Assembly (NCBI RefSeq): GCF_002995745.1
Contig: NZ_PVXQ01000035.1
Span: forward strand, 1-35,827
Source of the DNA: Clostridium vincentii
GTDB lineage: Bacteria; Bacillota; Clostridia; Clostridiales; Clostridiaceae
Direction of reading: 5' to 3'
DNA length: 35,827 nt
In this document: positions 8,051 to 16,696 of the stretch, one piece after another
Position numbering within the stretch: position 1 is the first letter of the stretch
How the letters are laid out: every line of letters begins with the position of its first letter
Translations under genes and position numbers: made by a program
Notes under the pieces: model-generated
Database searches by the model: none
What the model was told of the DNA's origin: nothing
The model's input: the letters and a program-made list of their open reading frames with translations, nothing else

Positions 8051-8470
8051 ATGTATAAGTCTATAAATGTTGAGGAACTATATCCTCAATTAAATCCTAA
8101 AATAAAAGAAGAAATTCAAGAAGTATATAGAGCTAAAGCAAAATATGAGTTTCTAGCAATGGTATCAGTGATACTCTATTCTATAATAGGTTTAATATTT
8201 ATTTACATGTTTAGAAATATCATTTTCAAAAAACATTACTTCTTTAATTTAAATTCACTTTTTAATTTTTGTAAGATTATTATTATTATAGGAGGTGCGC
8301 TTTTTATCGTTTCTTCTATAAATAATATACCAAAAAATGCTTATAAAAAAGCTGTAATTTCCCTAACAAAGCTATTTATTATGGATATATGTGATTGCAC
8401 ATCAACTTGTCATTGTAGAAATTTAGTAATTTCAGATCTTCACAAACATGGTATTAACTTACTCTCTTAA
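8051..8470 (+). CDS. Small two-TM protein with CxCxxxCxC-type tail, unknown function
   Basis: I do not recognise this 139-residue protein. A soluble, charged N-terminal part (to about residue 30) is followed by two hydrophobic segments (about 35-57 and 75-95). A cytoplasmic-type tail contains CDCTSTCHC, five cysteines and a histidine in ten residues, a possible metal or Fe-S ligand set. I chose the ATG at 8051 because GAGGAG lies ten bases upstream; the in-frame TTG at 8033 would overlap that site. It is divergent from degS and upstream of the CarD-like gene, separated by an inverted repeat and a new promoter. Confidence 0.6.
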   Translation: MYKSINVEELYPQLNPKIKEEIQEVYRAKAKYEFLAMVSVILYSIIGLIFIYMFRNIIFKKHYFFNLNSLFNFCKIIIIIGGALFIVSSINNIPKNAYKKAVISLTKLFIMDICDCTSTCHCRNLVISDLHKHGINLLS

Positions 8471-8475
8471 AATAT

Positions 8476-8503
8476 ATTTAGATACAACAATCAGTATCTA
8501 AAT
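8476..8503. repeat. 10-bp inverted repeat before the CarD-like promoter
   Basis: ATTTAGATAC (8476-8485) and GTATCTAAAT (8494-8503) are perfect complements with an 8-base spacer, starting 5 bases after the two-TM gene. There is no T-run, so it is a poor terminator. It ends 7 bases before the -35 box of the next gene and could be an operator. Confidence 0.5.
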
Positions 8504-8510
8504 GTCAACT

Positions 8511-8540
8511 TTGCTTAATCATGCTAATTTGTGTTATAAT
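8511..8540 (+). promoter_or_regulatory. Extended -10 promoter of the CarD-like gene
   Basis: TTGCTT (8511-8516), 18-base spacer, TATAAT (8535-8540) with an upstream TGn (8532-8534). It lies 30 bases before the TTG start codon. Confidence 0.7.
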
Positions 8541-8570
8541 ATACTTATATACATTTTTGGAGGTGCTTTT

Positions 8571-9062
8571 TTGTTAAATATTGGAGATCAAATTGTTTAT
8601 CCTAACCAAGGAGTTGGTGTGATTCATGTTATAGAGGAAAAGGAATTTAAAGGGGAAATGCAACAATATTATAATATACATTTGTTAAATAACTCATTAA
8701 AACTTATGATTCCTTTTAACCGTCTAGCTGATTCTAATATCAGACTTCTTAGTAATGATTTAGATTTAGATACAGTTCTTCACGATACTAAAGATTGTAT
8801 TTTAAATTATGAAGAAGTTACAATTACAAACTGTAAAGAAAGAATCGCAAATAATACAATTAAGGTTAAAACAGGAACTTTAAAGGATAGTGTAGAAGTA
8901 TATTTCAATCTTTCACAAGTAAAAAAACAACATCCACTTAATACTAGTGAAAACCAAATGCTTAACACAACTAAAAAGGTTCTTATTGAAGAAATTAGCC
9001 TTGTAAAAAACATTACACGTCTTGAAGCAACTGATTTATTAGAAAATACTTTACCAATATAA
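8571..9062 (+). CDS. CarD/CdnL-family RNA polymerase-binding transcription factor
   Basis: The 163-residue protein begins MLNIGDQIVYPNQGVGVIHVIE, the opening of the CarD/CdnL RNA-polymerase-interacting (Tudor-like) domain, which binds the beta subunit and stabilizes open promoter complexes. The C-terminal part (about residues 65-163) fits the helical CdnL domain, though it is less conserved. The TTG at 8571 is the start, because GGAGGTG lies 6 bases upstream and the domain begins exactly there; the frame upstream runs through the promoter. The gene is monocistronic, between a strong extended -10 promoter and a strong terminator. Confidence 0.85.
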   Translation: MLNIGDQIVYPNQGVGVIHVIEEKEFKGEMQQYYNIHLLNNSLKLMIPFNRLADSNIRLLSNDLDLDTVLHDTKDCILNYEEVTITNCKERIANNTIKVKTGTLKDSVEVYFNLSQVKKQHPLNTSENQMLNTTKKVLIEEISLVKNITRLEATDLLENTLPI

Positions 9063-9081
9063 CTCAGTATTAAATATCAAG

Positions 9082-9118
9082 CAGCAGTTAGATTAATAAT
9101 CTAATTGCTGTTTTTTTT
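9082..9118 (+). terminator. Rho-independent terminator of the CarD-like gene
   Basis: Arms 9082-9093 and 9099-9110 pair over 12 bp (one G-U), loop of 5, followed by eight Ts (9111-9118). It lies 19 bases after the stop codon. Confidence 0.93.
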
Positions 9119-9150
9119 ATTATAGCACTATTACCAGTTAATGCTATAAT
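9119..9150. repeat. 9-bp inverted repeat at the LD-carboxypeptidase promoter
   Basis: ATTATAGCA (9119-9127) and TGCTATAAT (9142-9150) are perfect complements. The right arm contains a TATAAT (9145-9150) placed as a -10 box 33 bases before the next ATG, but no clear -35 box is present. This looks like a repressor or activator site over a promoter. Confidence 0.4.
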
Positions 9151-9182
9151 AATTTTATCATAAAATAAAAGGAGACTATATC

Positions 9183-10028
9183 ATGAAATGTATTGGCATT
9201 ATTAGCCTATCCAATGGTATACCCACTAAAAACAAATATATTATAGAAGAATTAGAATTACTCCTGAAATCAATTAATATCAAAATAATAAAAGCTTCAA
9301 CTATTTTTGCTGTAGTTGGTTCCTCTTACGGGACTGGACAAGAACGTGGACAGGAACTTATGAAACTTTATAACAACCCCACTATAGATGGAATCTTCGA
9401 TGTTTCTGGAGGAGATCTAGCAAATGAAGTTTTAAATTATATTGATTTCAGTGTAATAAAGAGAAATCCTAAACCCTTTTTTGGCTACAGTGATTTATCA
9501 GTAATATTAAATAGTATTTATTCGCAAACAAATGTACTAACTTACCTTTATCAAATCAGAAATATTGTTTTAGACAAGACCTCTACTTCCTTAAATAAAT
9601 TTAAAGATTTTATAATCAATAATAATAAAGAGTTGTTTAAATTTAATTATAAATGGATTAGAGGAAATCATATGGAAGGGATTTTAATTGGAGGAAATCT
9701 GAGGTGCACTTTAAAACTCTCAGGTACAAAATACATGCCGGACTTTAAGAATAAAATTATTCTTATTGAAAGTTTAGGTGGTGACGTTTCTAAAATAATT
9801 ACATATTTAACTCAATATAAACAAATAGGAGCTTTTGATGAAGCTAATGGTATTATTCTTGGAACTTTTACAGAGATGGAGGAAAAGGCTTTATCACCTA
9901 GTGTTGAAGACTTAGTATTGAGCATTGTAGATAATCCTAATTTGCCTATAATTAAGACGTCAGAAATAGGCCATAGTAATACTTCTAAAGGTGCTGTTAT
10001 AGGTAAATATTATTCTTTTGATAAGTAA
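9183..10028 (+). CDS. S66-family LD-carboxypeptidase (LdcA/MccF-like)
   Basis: The 281-residue cytoplasmic-type protein carries the serine peptidase S66 triad pattern: Ser103 in FFGYSDLS, Glu196 in ILIESLGG and His264 in SEIGHSN. The family removes terminal D-Ala from L,D-linked muropeptides during wall recycling (LdcA) or cleaves microcin C-type peptides (MccF). The glycine-rich motif GGDLANE (77-83) fits the oxyanion region. It is slightly shorter than typical LdcA (about 300 aa). ATG at 9183 has AGGAGA 8 bases upstream. The assignment between wall recycling and self-immunity cannot be made from sequence. Confidence 0.88.
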   Translation: MKCIGIISLSNGIPTKNKYIIEELELLLKSINIKIIKASTIFAVVGSSYGTGQERGQELMKLYNNPTIDGIFDVSGGDLANEVLNYIDFSVIKRNPKPFFGYSDLSVILNSIYSQTNVLTYLYQIRNIVLDKTSTSLNKFKDFIINNNKELFKFNYKWIRGNHMEGILIGGNLRCTLKLSGTKYMPDFKNKIILIESLGGDVSKIITYLTQYKQIGAFDEANGIILGTFTEMEEKALSPSVEDLVLSIVDNPNLPIIKTSEIGHSNTSKGAVIGKYYSFDK

Positions 10029-10033
10029 AAAAG

Positions 10034-10073
10034 GCTGTTACAAAATAGATATTATTTTCTATTTTGTAACAGC
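10034..10073. terminator. Bidirectional terminator shared by LD-carboxypeptidase and dinG
   Basis: A perfect 16-bp stem (10034-10049 with 10058-10073, core GCTGTTACAAAATAGA) with an 8-base loop lies between convergent genes. On the minus strand it is followed by CCTTTTTTAC. Its 3' half (10055-10073) encodes the last residues of DinG and its loop holds the dinG stop codon. On the plus strand the tail is poor in Ts, so it works best for dinG. Confidence 0.85.
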
Positions 10074-13018
10074 TTATTGTTTTCCTTTAGAATAAAATCT
10101 AAATTCTTATAAAGAATATTGTCATCTGTACCCTCTTCACAACTCCAAAAAGATTTTTTCTTTAAAGCTTCCCTATTAAAACAATTTATATAATCCGTAG
10201 ACTTCCTATCTACAGCTTTTATAATTTCATTTAAATTAGACCTCTTCCAATCTAAATAATCTTTATTTACCATATTTAAGACTTGTATTCTTGTAGAATT
10301 CATAAATTTAGGACCTGATAAATCTTTCTCTAGTCTATTTACTGTGCTCTGATTTTGTCCTCCATCTAATATACAAAAATATCCATAGTCCATTGGACTT
10401 CTTATTAATCTTCCGTAAGCTTGTTTTAACTTAATACAAACTTGAGGATAATTAACATCCATATAATATTTATTTTCATAGGCTGTAATCGCCTTAAGTA
10501 GAGGATCTTCTATGCTTTTATTTGGTAATTTATCTATCATAACACAGGTTAATCCATCGCCTGGCACATCAATTCCTTCAAAAAAGCCCTTACTACCTAA
10601 AATAATAACTTGCCTATTTTTATCACTTAAAAGTTTTATAGATTTTTTGTCGATATGAACCTCAAGTCTAGTCCCTCGAGTTAACTCTACAAGCTCTTTT
10701 TCAACTGCTTTGCGTCTTAAGTTATTAGTAAATAAAACAAGCATATGACCCTGCAATTTATTTCCCATATCAAAAATAAACTTGGCTACATTAGTTATAA
10801 ATTCCGAACTATTATATCTACCAATATCTCGAAGCACATTTATTTTAGTCCTATCTTTCAAATTAAATGTATGTGGAACTATTACTTCCTTAGCACCTCT
10901 TTGACCTAAAATATCTTTAATTCTTCCAAAGGAACTATTTATCCTCATTGTTGCTGAAAGAAATGTAGTACTCTTTACATCTTTTAAGATATATTCATTT
11001 ACAAGATCATCAATATTTAAAGGAATATTTTTAAACATAAAATAGCTATAATCCTTAGCTATCTCTATAACCTTTGCATGACTCTTTATCTCCTTTGGAT
11101 CCTCTAGAAACATATCTATAACATCAAATGCTGCCTTTAATTTCATTACATAATTATATATTGCGATGTATTCTTTATCATCCGTTCCCTCTTCACCATC
11201 AAGAGTAATACTATTAATATAATTATAAATAAGTCTGTATAGGCCGTAAATTTTCTCTTTCACCAAAGAAATATAGTCTTCAAGAGATCTTATTTTTTCC
11301 TTTAGAATTTCTTGAGGTAAAAAGAATTCGCTTTTAAAATTATAATCACCACCAGATAATTTAAGCTCAACGCATTTGTTTAATAAAATTGCCATAGATG
11401 TTCCTATTTCACTAACCCAGTATTTCAGTTTATCAAGTTCAATAGTTTCTCTGAAGCCATTACTTCCATTAAGTGTAGTTAATTGTCTATAAATAGTAGG
11501 CTCCTTCTCAGAAATATTCTTTAAAAATTCAAAGAAATCATCTGATTTAAACTCTTCAGAGAAAAATTCATAACACTTTTCCATTAAGTTATGAGCTTCA
11601 TCAATAATTAAATGGGTAATTTTCTTCTTTTCTCCATAGGGCCAACTTGCAAGTAAGGAGTGATTTATTACCGTAATATTTTCAAGAGGTAAATCGTTGT
11701 ATCGTGTCTTTAAATAACATTTTTTATAACATCTCTCAAGATTACACTCCTCGCTATCACAAACAATATCGCGTAAATAATCCTCTAATTCAAAATGTTT
11801 ATATGCCCAGTAGCTAATGTTTTCTACATCTCCATATTCTCCATCCTTACAGAGTCTTTTGAGAAATATTTCAGCTAGAATACTAATTAGAGCTCCATTA
11901 AAGATTTGACATTTTATAAGTCTATCTGTACATATGTAATTGCTTTTACCTTTTATTGCACCATAATTTAATTTTGTGTCTAATCCTAGTTTAGATAATA
12001 TGTTTGGAATATCACGTGTTATAAGCTGATTTTGAAGTTCTTTTGTATCTGTAGATATTATAAAAGAAGCATCTTGAACCTTATTTTTATTCTTATTTAT
12101 ATATGATTTTATAGCTGCAATTAAAACATAAGCAAAGGTCTTTCCACTTCCTGTAGGAGCTTCTATGAAGATTTTACCCTCACTTTCGATATTTTCTCTT
12201 ATTTTCTCTGTGAAATACCTTTGTTCCTCCCGATAGTCATAACCAAAATCTCCTCCATTATTCCATACATCTTTTCTTTTTAAGAGGTTTTCCTGTTCTT
12301 CATAAGGAATATGTATTTTTTTCAGTTTTGGTTTTATATCTTTATTTTCTTCATAAGATACATAAGTATAGTTTTCACAAGTAAAAAGCATAGGTCTGTC
12401 TAAGTACTTAGTCCAAGACCATCTTGTTTTTAGTCCGAATTGTCCTATTAATAAACTATATAAGGAGGCTTTTTTCTTATTATTGTTATCTTCATCCCTA
12501 CTAAATTGTCTACACAATAGTGCATTTACAGCCTTCATAGTATCAAAAGAATCCTCTAAAGCTCTATGACTTTCAGCTTTATCTAAATCTGTTATCTTCT
12601 TTAAAAGGGCTTCTAAATTAGATTCTCCCCTCCAGGGCTCAAGAATAGCTGCTAGTTCCATAGAATCTAATATTTCATTTTTCATCTCTTTAATATGTTC
12701 TCTTAGAAATTTTCTCTCAAAACCTCCATTGTGGCAGATTAAAGGATAATCTTCAACAAAGCTTAAAAGGTCATTTTTTATATCCTGCAAACTTGGTGCA
12801 GTTTTTAAATCCACTTCTAAAAGCCCGCTACAAAGTTCATATATACTACTTGGAACTCTCCCAAATGGTTTTATTAATGTCTTATAGGTTGTAATTACTG
12901 AATCCTTAACCTTTACAGCACCTATTTCTATTATTTCACTACTTAATTCATCTAACCCAGTAGTCTCTATATCTAAATATATAACATTATTTAAAATGCT
13001 TTGTTCTATTAAACTCAT
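10052..13018 (-). CDS. dinG: DinG-family helicase with N-terminal DEDDh exonuclease domain
   Basis: The 988-residue protein joins a DnaQ-like 3'-5' exonuclease domain (residues about 12-170; Asp16/Glu18 in YLDIETTG, Asn97 region CHNGGF, His151 and Asp156 in HRALEDSFD) to an XPD/DinG-type superfamily 2 helicase. The helicase has Walker A APTGSGKT (287-294), DEAH box (473-476) and C-terminal SATMR, GSKGFFEGID and QAYGRLIR motifs. Cysteines 363, 425, 430 and 434 sit where DinG and XPD hold a 4Fe-4S cluster. It likely acts in repair or replication restart. The ATG at 13018 is preferred over an upstream TTG because AGGGG lies 7 bases before it. The last codons are inside the terminator stem. Confidence 0.9.
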   Translation of the reverse strand: MSLIEQSILNNVIYLDIETTGLDELSSEIIEIGAVKVKDSVITTYKTLIKPFGRVPSSIYELCSGLLEVDLKTAPSLQDIKNDLLSFVEDYPLICHNGGFERKFLREHIKEMKNEILDSMELAAILEPWRGESNLEALLKKITDLDKAESHRALEDSFDTMKAVNALLCRQFSRDEDNNNKKKASLYSLLIGQFGLKTRWSWTKYLDRPMLFTCENYTYVSYEENKDIKPKLKKIHIPYEEQENLLKRKDVWNNGGDFGYDYREEQRYFTEKIRENIESEGKIFIEAPTGSGKTFAYVLIAAIKSYINKNKNKVQDASFIISTDTKELQNQLITRDIPNILSKLGLDTKLNYGAIKGKSNYICTDRLIKCQIFNGALISILAEIFLKRLCKDGEYGDVENISYWAYKHFELEDYLRDIVCDSEECNLERCYKKCYLKTRYNDLPLENITVINHSLLASWPYGEKKKITHLIIDEAHNLMEKCYEFFSEEFKSDDFFEFLKNISEKEPTIYRQLTTLNGSNGFRETIELDKLKYWVSEIGTSMAILLNKCVELKLSGGDYNFKSEFFLPQEILKEKIRSLEDYISLVKEKIYGLYRLIYNYINSITLDGEEGTDDKEYIAIYNYVMKLKAAFDVIDMFLEDPKEIKSHAKVIEIAKDYSYFMFKNIPLNIDDLVNEYILKDVKSTTFLSATMRINSSFGRIKDILGQRGAKEVIVPHTFNLKDRTKINVLRDIGRYNSSEFITNVAKFIFDMGNKLQGHMLVLFTNNLRRKAVEKELVELTRGTRLEVHIDKKSIKLLSDKNRQVIILGSKGFFEGIDVPGDGLTCVMIDKLPNKSIEDPLLKAITAYENKYYMDVNYPQVCIKLKQAYGRLIRSPMDYGYFCILDGGQNQSTVNRLEKDLSGPKFMNSTRIQVLNMVNKDYLDWKRSNLNEIIKAVDRKSTDYINCFNREALKKKSFWSCEEGTDDNILYKNLDFILKENNKLLQNRK

Positions 13019-13083
13019 AGAATTACCCCTAAACTTCAATTATAATAATATCTAATTATATCATACATACCAATTAACATATA

Positions 13084-13115
13084 AAAAAAGGATATCTTAA
13101 ATTTAAGATATCCTT
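13084..13115 (-). terminator. Rho-independent terminator of ackA
   Basis: A perfect 28-base palindrome (13088-13115, AAGGATATCTTAA arms) begins 9 bases after the ackA stop codon. On the minus strand it is followed by seven Ts. Confidence 0.92.
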
Positions 13116-13124
13116 ATAAAACTC

Positions 13125-14315
13125 TTATATCAAATTTTTAGTCTGTCGAGCAATAACTAATTCTTCATTAGTTGGGATTACAAAGATCTTAACCTTTGAG
13201 TCATCTGTCGAAATTTCTCTAAGCTCTCCATAGACATTATTTTTTTCATAATCAATCTTAATGCCTAAAAATTCTAAACCAGCTAAACTTCTAATCCTAG
13301 TATTAGGTCCATTTTCTCCAACACCTGCAGTAAATACTATAGCATCAATTCCACCCATGGCGGCTATATAAGATCCTATTTCCTTTTTTATTTTATAAGA
13401 GTAAACAGCTAAAGCAATCTTAGCTCTTTCGTCCCCATTCTCTGCTGCCGTTTCTATATCTCTAAAATCTGAGCTTACACCTGATAAACCTAAAACTCCT
13501 GATTTTTTATTTAATAACTCATTTACCTCATCTGCTGTATACTTTAATTCGGTCATTAAATATTGTGGAATTGCAGGATCAATACTGCCTGATCTTGTCC
13601 CCATAACTAACCCATCAAGAGGGGTAAACCCCATAGTTGTATCAAATGATTTGCCGTTTTTTACAGCGCATAATGATGCGCCATTGCCTAAATGACAAGT
13701 AATTATTTTTAAAGTTCCAATATTCTTTTCCATTATCTCAGCACATTTCTGAGCTACATACATATGGGATGTTCCATGAAAGCCATATTTTCTTATACCA
13801 TTATTTTTATATAATTCATATGGAATAGCATATAAAAATGCTGTTTCATCCATTGTCTGATGGAATGCTGTATCAAAAACTGCAACCATTGGCGTATCTT
13901 TCATAAATTCTTCACATGCCTCTATGCCTATCATATTTGGCGGATTATGCAGTGGTGCAACTTTATAGCATTTTTTAATATATGCTTTAACATTATCATC
14001 AATTAATACTGCATCAGAATATTTTTCTCCACCATGAACAACTCTATGGCCTACAGCGATGATTTCTTCCATGGATTTAATCACACCGTTTTCAGGACTA
14101 ACAAGAACTTCAAGAGTTAAGGCAATTGCGTCTTTATGATTCCTCATTTGTTTATTTAGTATATATTTTTCTCTGCCATCAACCTTTTGAGTAAGATTAG
14201 AGCCTTCTATTCCAATCCTTTCAATTGACCCCTGTGCTAATATACTCTCATTATACATATCAATAAGTTGATATTTTAAAGATGAACTCCCGCAATTTAT
14301 AACTAAAATTTTCAT
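13125..14315 (-). CDS. ackA: Acetate kinase
   Basis: The 396-residue enzyme converts acetyl phosphate and ADP to acetate and ATP, the energy-yielding step of acetate fermentation. It carries the acetate kinase signatures [16 protein letters not shown] at the N-terminus and the adenosine/phosphate region [21 protein letters not shown] and [13 protein letters not shown] at 14315 follows GGAGGA by 7 bases; an upstream in-frame TTG overlaps that site. The usual partner pta (phosphotransacetylase) is not next to it in this window: the gene upstream is the HutP-family gene, separated by a terminator, so ackA is probably transcribed alone or by read-through. Confidence 0.97.
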   Translation of the reverse strand: MKILVINCGSSSLKYQLIDMYNESILAQGSIERIGIEGSNLTQKVDGREKYILNKQMRNHKDAIALTLEVLVSPENGVIKSMEEIIAVGHRVVHGGEKYSDAVLIDDNVKAYIKKCYKVAPLHNPPNMIGIEACEEFMKDTPMVAVFDTAFHQTMDETAFLYAIPYELYKNNGIRKYGFHGTSHMYVAQKCAEIMEKNIGTLKIITCHLGNGASLCAVKNGKSFDTTMGFTPLDGLVMGTRSGSIDPAIPQYLMTELKYTADEVNELLNKKSGVLGLSGVSSDFRDIETAAENGDERAKIALAVYSYKIKKEIGSYIAAMGGIDAIVFTAGVGENGPNTRIRSLAGLEFLGIKIDYEKNNVYGELREISTDDSKVKIFVIPTNEELVIARQTKNLI

Positions 14316-14410
14316 TAATAATTCCTCCAATTCAAAAAATATAATTCAATATCATTCTTGACAACATTTCATATTAAAATACATATTTAATCGCTTTCTA
14401 TATTTAAGAC

Positions 14411-14443
14411 AAAAATAATGGCCTAGTTTAACCTAGGTCATTA
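14411..14443 (-). terminator. Terminator between the HutP-family gene and ackA
   Basis: Arms 14416-14426 and 14433-14443 pair over 11 bp (one G-U), loop of 6 bases. On the minus strand it is followed by TTTTTG. It lies 52 bases after the HutP-family stop and about 95 bases before the ackA start. The arms and the base just before them contain three TAG triplets on the minus strand. Confidence 0.8.
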
Positions 14444-14494
14444 CTAATTTAAAAGCGAATTAATTTCATTATTCTTTTATAACATAATGTATTT

Positions 14495-14911
14495 CTACAA
14501 TGGAAGGGATCTATGACCAATTCCAATAACAACCTCATCTAAGTGTAGAAGACCTATACTTAGAAAAATACAAACTGAAACATGTTCCCCCATTCTAGCC
14601 ACTCCAATTTTACCACCTACATTTTGTCCATTAGCTCTATTGCATACCTGCATTAAAGCATCACGTGTCGCCCCTATAACAGCTCCCTCATGTAAATGTT
14701 CTTCCCTTATCAAGCCATTTCTTTTAGATGCAACTAATGCACTCTCTAATATCTTATGAATTGATTCAGTTATATTTCCTCCGATATTTACAGCAGTAAC
14801 TTTTGCTCCAAGTTTGCTATATTTATCCTTTAAAATATCTTCTTCATCTCTACTTGAGATAGCCATCCTTGTAGCTAATTTTGCTACTTTTGTACTTGTT
14901 TCATTGCTCAT
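14495..14911 (-). CDS. HutP-family protein (clostridial HutP-like)
   Basis: The 138-residue protein matches the clostridial HutP-like family: internal EEHLHEGAVIGATRDAL, then KIGVARMGEHVSVCIFLSIG and the closing DEVVIGIGHRSLPL. Bacillus HutP is an RNA-binding antiterminator, activated by L-histidine and Mg2+, for the hut operon. No hut genes are present here, so the RNA target must differ or be distant. Several His residues (in EEHLHEG and GEHVS, and GIGHRS) could bind metal, as in HutP. ATG at 14911 has GAAGGGAG upstream; the in-frame TTG at 14938 overlaps that site. It lies 31 bases after the DUF4003-like gene, probably in one operon, and before a terminator and ackA. Confidence 0.82.
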   Translation of the reverse strand: MSNETSTKVAKLATRMAISSRDEEDILKDKYSKLGAKVTAVNIGGNITESIHKILESALVASKRNGLIREEHLHEGAVIGATRDALMQVCNRANGQNVGGKIGVARMGEHVSVCIFLSIGLLHLDEVVIGIGHRSLPL

Positions 14912-14942
14912 ATAGTATCTCCCTTCTATAAAAATCAAGAAT

Positions 14943-15875
14943 TTATAATGATGTAAGTGAAAATACTATATGCTCTTCAGCAGCTAGCAAAAAGTATTTT
15001 TTATCCTTAATTTCAACATCAATTAAATCTGCCCTAACTTCTTCTACATACTTGTTTAGCATTACCCCTAGTGCGAAAATAATCTTTTTTTCCTTCTTTA
15101 GGAAGTATTTAAAGTATTTTCTCTCATCTAAAATATTAAATACTTCAGATAATTCCTCAGAAAAATTCTCAGGATCTTTAACAATCATGTTTGATAACCC
15201 AATTAGAGGATATGCTTTAATTGGTACAGCAAACATTTCACTCCTTACATTACATAAAATACTTAACGCCTTCTCTACCTTTTCATTTATGTCCTTATGT
15301 TGCATTACCAAAGCTAAGGCTAATGCTGAAGAATCACAGACATCCGAAATCTTCGCTTCATCTATCCTACCTTTAATTAATTTAAACTCTTCTATAATAT
15401 TATCGGTAGACTTGCTAGTAACAGCTAAATTAGCATAACCTACATAATCATCTCCTGACAGAGAATTTCTTATTTCTATAAGCTTGTGTATCCTATCACT
15501 AAGTTCTTGACCACTATAACGTCTAGCCACAATAAAAGAAGCAAATGCTAATTTATCACCTTTTTCAAAATCTTTTGAAATTAAGTGTTCATAAGCTGAA
15601 TTTGCGGACTGGAATATTTGATTGAAATCCTTATTTTCTTCCATTAATAAAGTGAAAATATTAATTGACAGATTAGTAAAGTGAGATTTACTTTTCTTTA
15701 AATGTTTTCTCATTTTCTTAATTTTCTCAAAATCAAATTCCTGATCTATTCTATCATATAAAAGACCCTCTAAAAAGTTTACTGTTTTCCCATCCCATCT
15801 AAAGATTCTCTTAATTTCTCTATCATTATCAGAAAGTAAATTGACCTTATTTCTCATATCAATATCAATGTCCAT
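14943..15875 (-). CDS. DUF4003-like protein, unknown function
   Basis: The 310-residue soluble protein is mostly predicted helical. Its layout resembles DUF4003: an opening segment like IKRIFRWDGKTVNFLEGLL, a FASFIVARRYSG motif near residue 113, an SGDDYVGYANLAV motif and alternating helices reminiscent of TPR-type repeats. No catalytic motif or signal peptide is visible. ATG at 15875 has AAAGGATG 8 bases upstream. It probably shares a transcript with the membrane protein upstream and the HutP-family gene downstream. The family name is from recognition of motifs, not from a search. Confidence 0.65.
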   Translation of the reverse strand: MDIDIDMRNKVNLLSDNDREIKRIFRWDGKTVNFLEGLLYDRIDQEFDFEKIKKMRKHLKKSKSHFTNLSINIFTLLMEENKDFNQIFQSANSAYEHLISKDFEKGDKLAFASFIVARRYSGQELSDRIHKLIEIRNSLSGDDYVGYANLAVTSKSTDNIIEEFKLIKGRIDEAKISDVCDSSALALALVMQHKDINEKVEKALSILCNVRSEMFAVPIKAYPLIGLSNMIVKDPENFSEELSEVFNILDERKYFKYFLKKEKKIIFALGVMLNKYVEEVRADLIDVEIKDKKYFLLAAEEHIVFSLTSL

Positions 15876-15927
15876 ACCATCATCCTTTATTTTAATAATT
15901 ATACTTTAATGATACCATAGATTCATT

Positions 15928-16641
15928 CTATTTTGGATAGTTAATTTCTTTTTTTAATTCTTGAATCTTATCATATTGTTGGTAGTCAAAAATTACATAA
16001 GCTGAAAATCCAATTAAAACAGTCACTAAAGGATATGAGACAATTAGAGCAATGAAATATGGTTTTGTTAAATATACAATACCACCTATTATCAATGATA
16101 CTCCAGCTATTGGAACATATGGAGTTTTGTTGCTCTCTTTTTTTAAATAGTGTTTAATAAATTTCTTTGGGGCTCTTATTCTAGCAATAATAAACGCTAA
16201 TAATGAAAAGGAAACTAGATATATAAGACTAATCAAACAATTTACATCAGTCCATCCAAGCAAAGCAATTTCGAACATAAATATACTCGCATATAGAAGA
16301 ACAACTAATAAAATGAAATTAGAATTAATATATTTATAAAAAAGTTTTTCATCCTTAAAGTTATTATTTTTAGCTTTCTTAAACAATACAATATTACAAA
16401 TTACAGAAATAGCTATAGGTATTAAATATAAAGCTCTAATCCCTAAAGAAATCCATGAACATTGTAAAATAAATAATATTATCCCAATATCAATAAAATA
16501 GAAAATATATCCTGGCTTTTTTAATTTTGGAATTCCATGCAATTTAAATTCTAGATTTTTATCATATTCTGTTATGATATGTTCTATACTCCCTCTATCC
16601 TTTGGATAATTAACATTCTTAAAAATACTCTTTAATACCAT
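15928..16641 (-). CDS. Polytopic membrane protein, unknown function
   Basis: I do not recognise this 237-residue protein. A 45-residue soluble N-terminus (with IEHIITEYDKNLEF) leads to about six membrane segments: roughly residues 46-64, 68-86, 108-128, 132-152, 178-195 and 198-218, with Lys/Arg-rich loops between them. It has no transporter motif. ATG at 16641 is preferred because GCGGAG lies 6 bases upstream, rather than the in-frame TTG at 16656. It follows the terminator of the fatty-acid operon and precedes the DUF4003-like gene by 52 bases. Confidence 0.6.
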   Translation of the reverse strand: MVLKSIFKNVNYPKDRGSIEHIITEYDKNLEFKLHGIPKLKKPGYIFYFIDIGIILFILQCSWISLGIRALYLIPIAISVICNIVLFKKAKNNNFKDEKLFYKYINSNFILLVVLLYASIFMFEIALLGWTDVNCLISLIYLVSFSLLAFIIARIRAPKKFIKHYLKKESNKTPYVPIAGVSLIIGGIVYLTKPYFIALIVSYPLVTVLIGFSAYVIFDYQQYDKIQELKKEINYPK

Positions 16642-16696
16642 AATTTTCTCCGCCAATCTTTAATATCATTTAATTTATTAAAATCATACTAATCGC

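Noticed and set aside
14495..14911. Histidine utilization operon, suggested by the HutP-family gene.
   Set aside because: No hutH, hutU, hutI or hutG in the neighbourhood; only the regulator family is represented.
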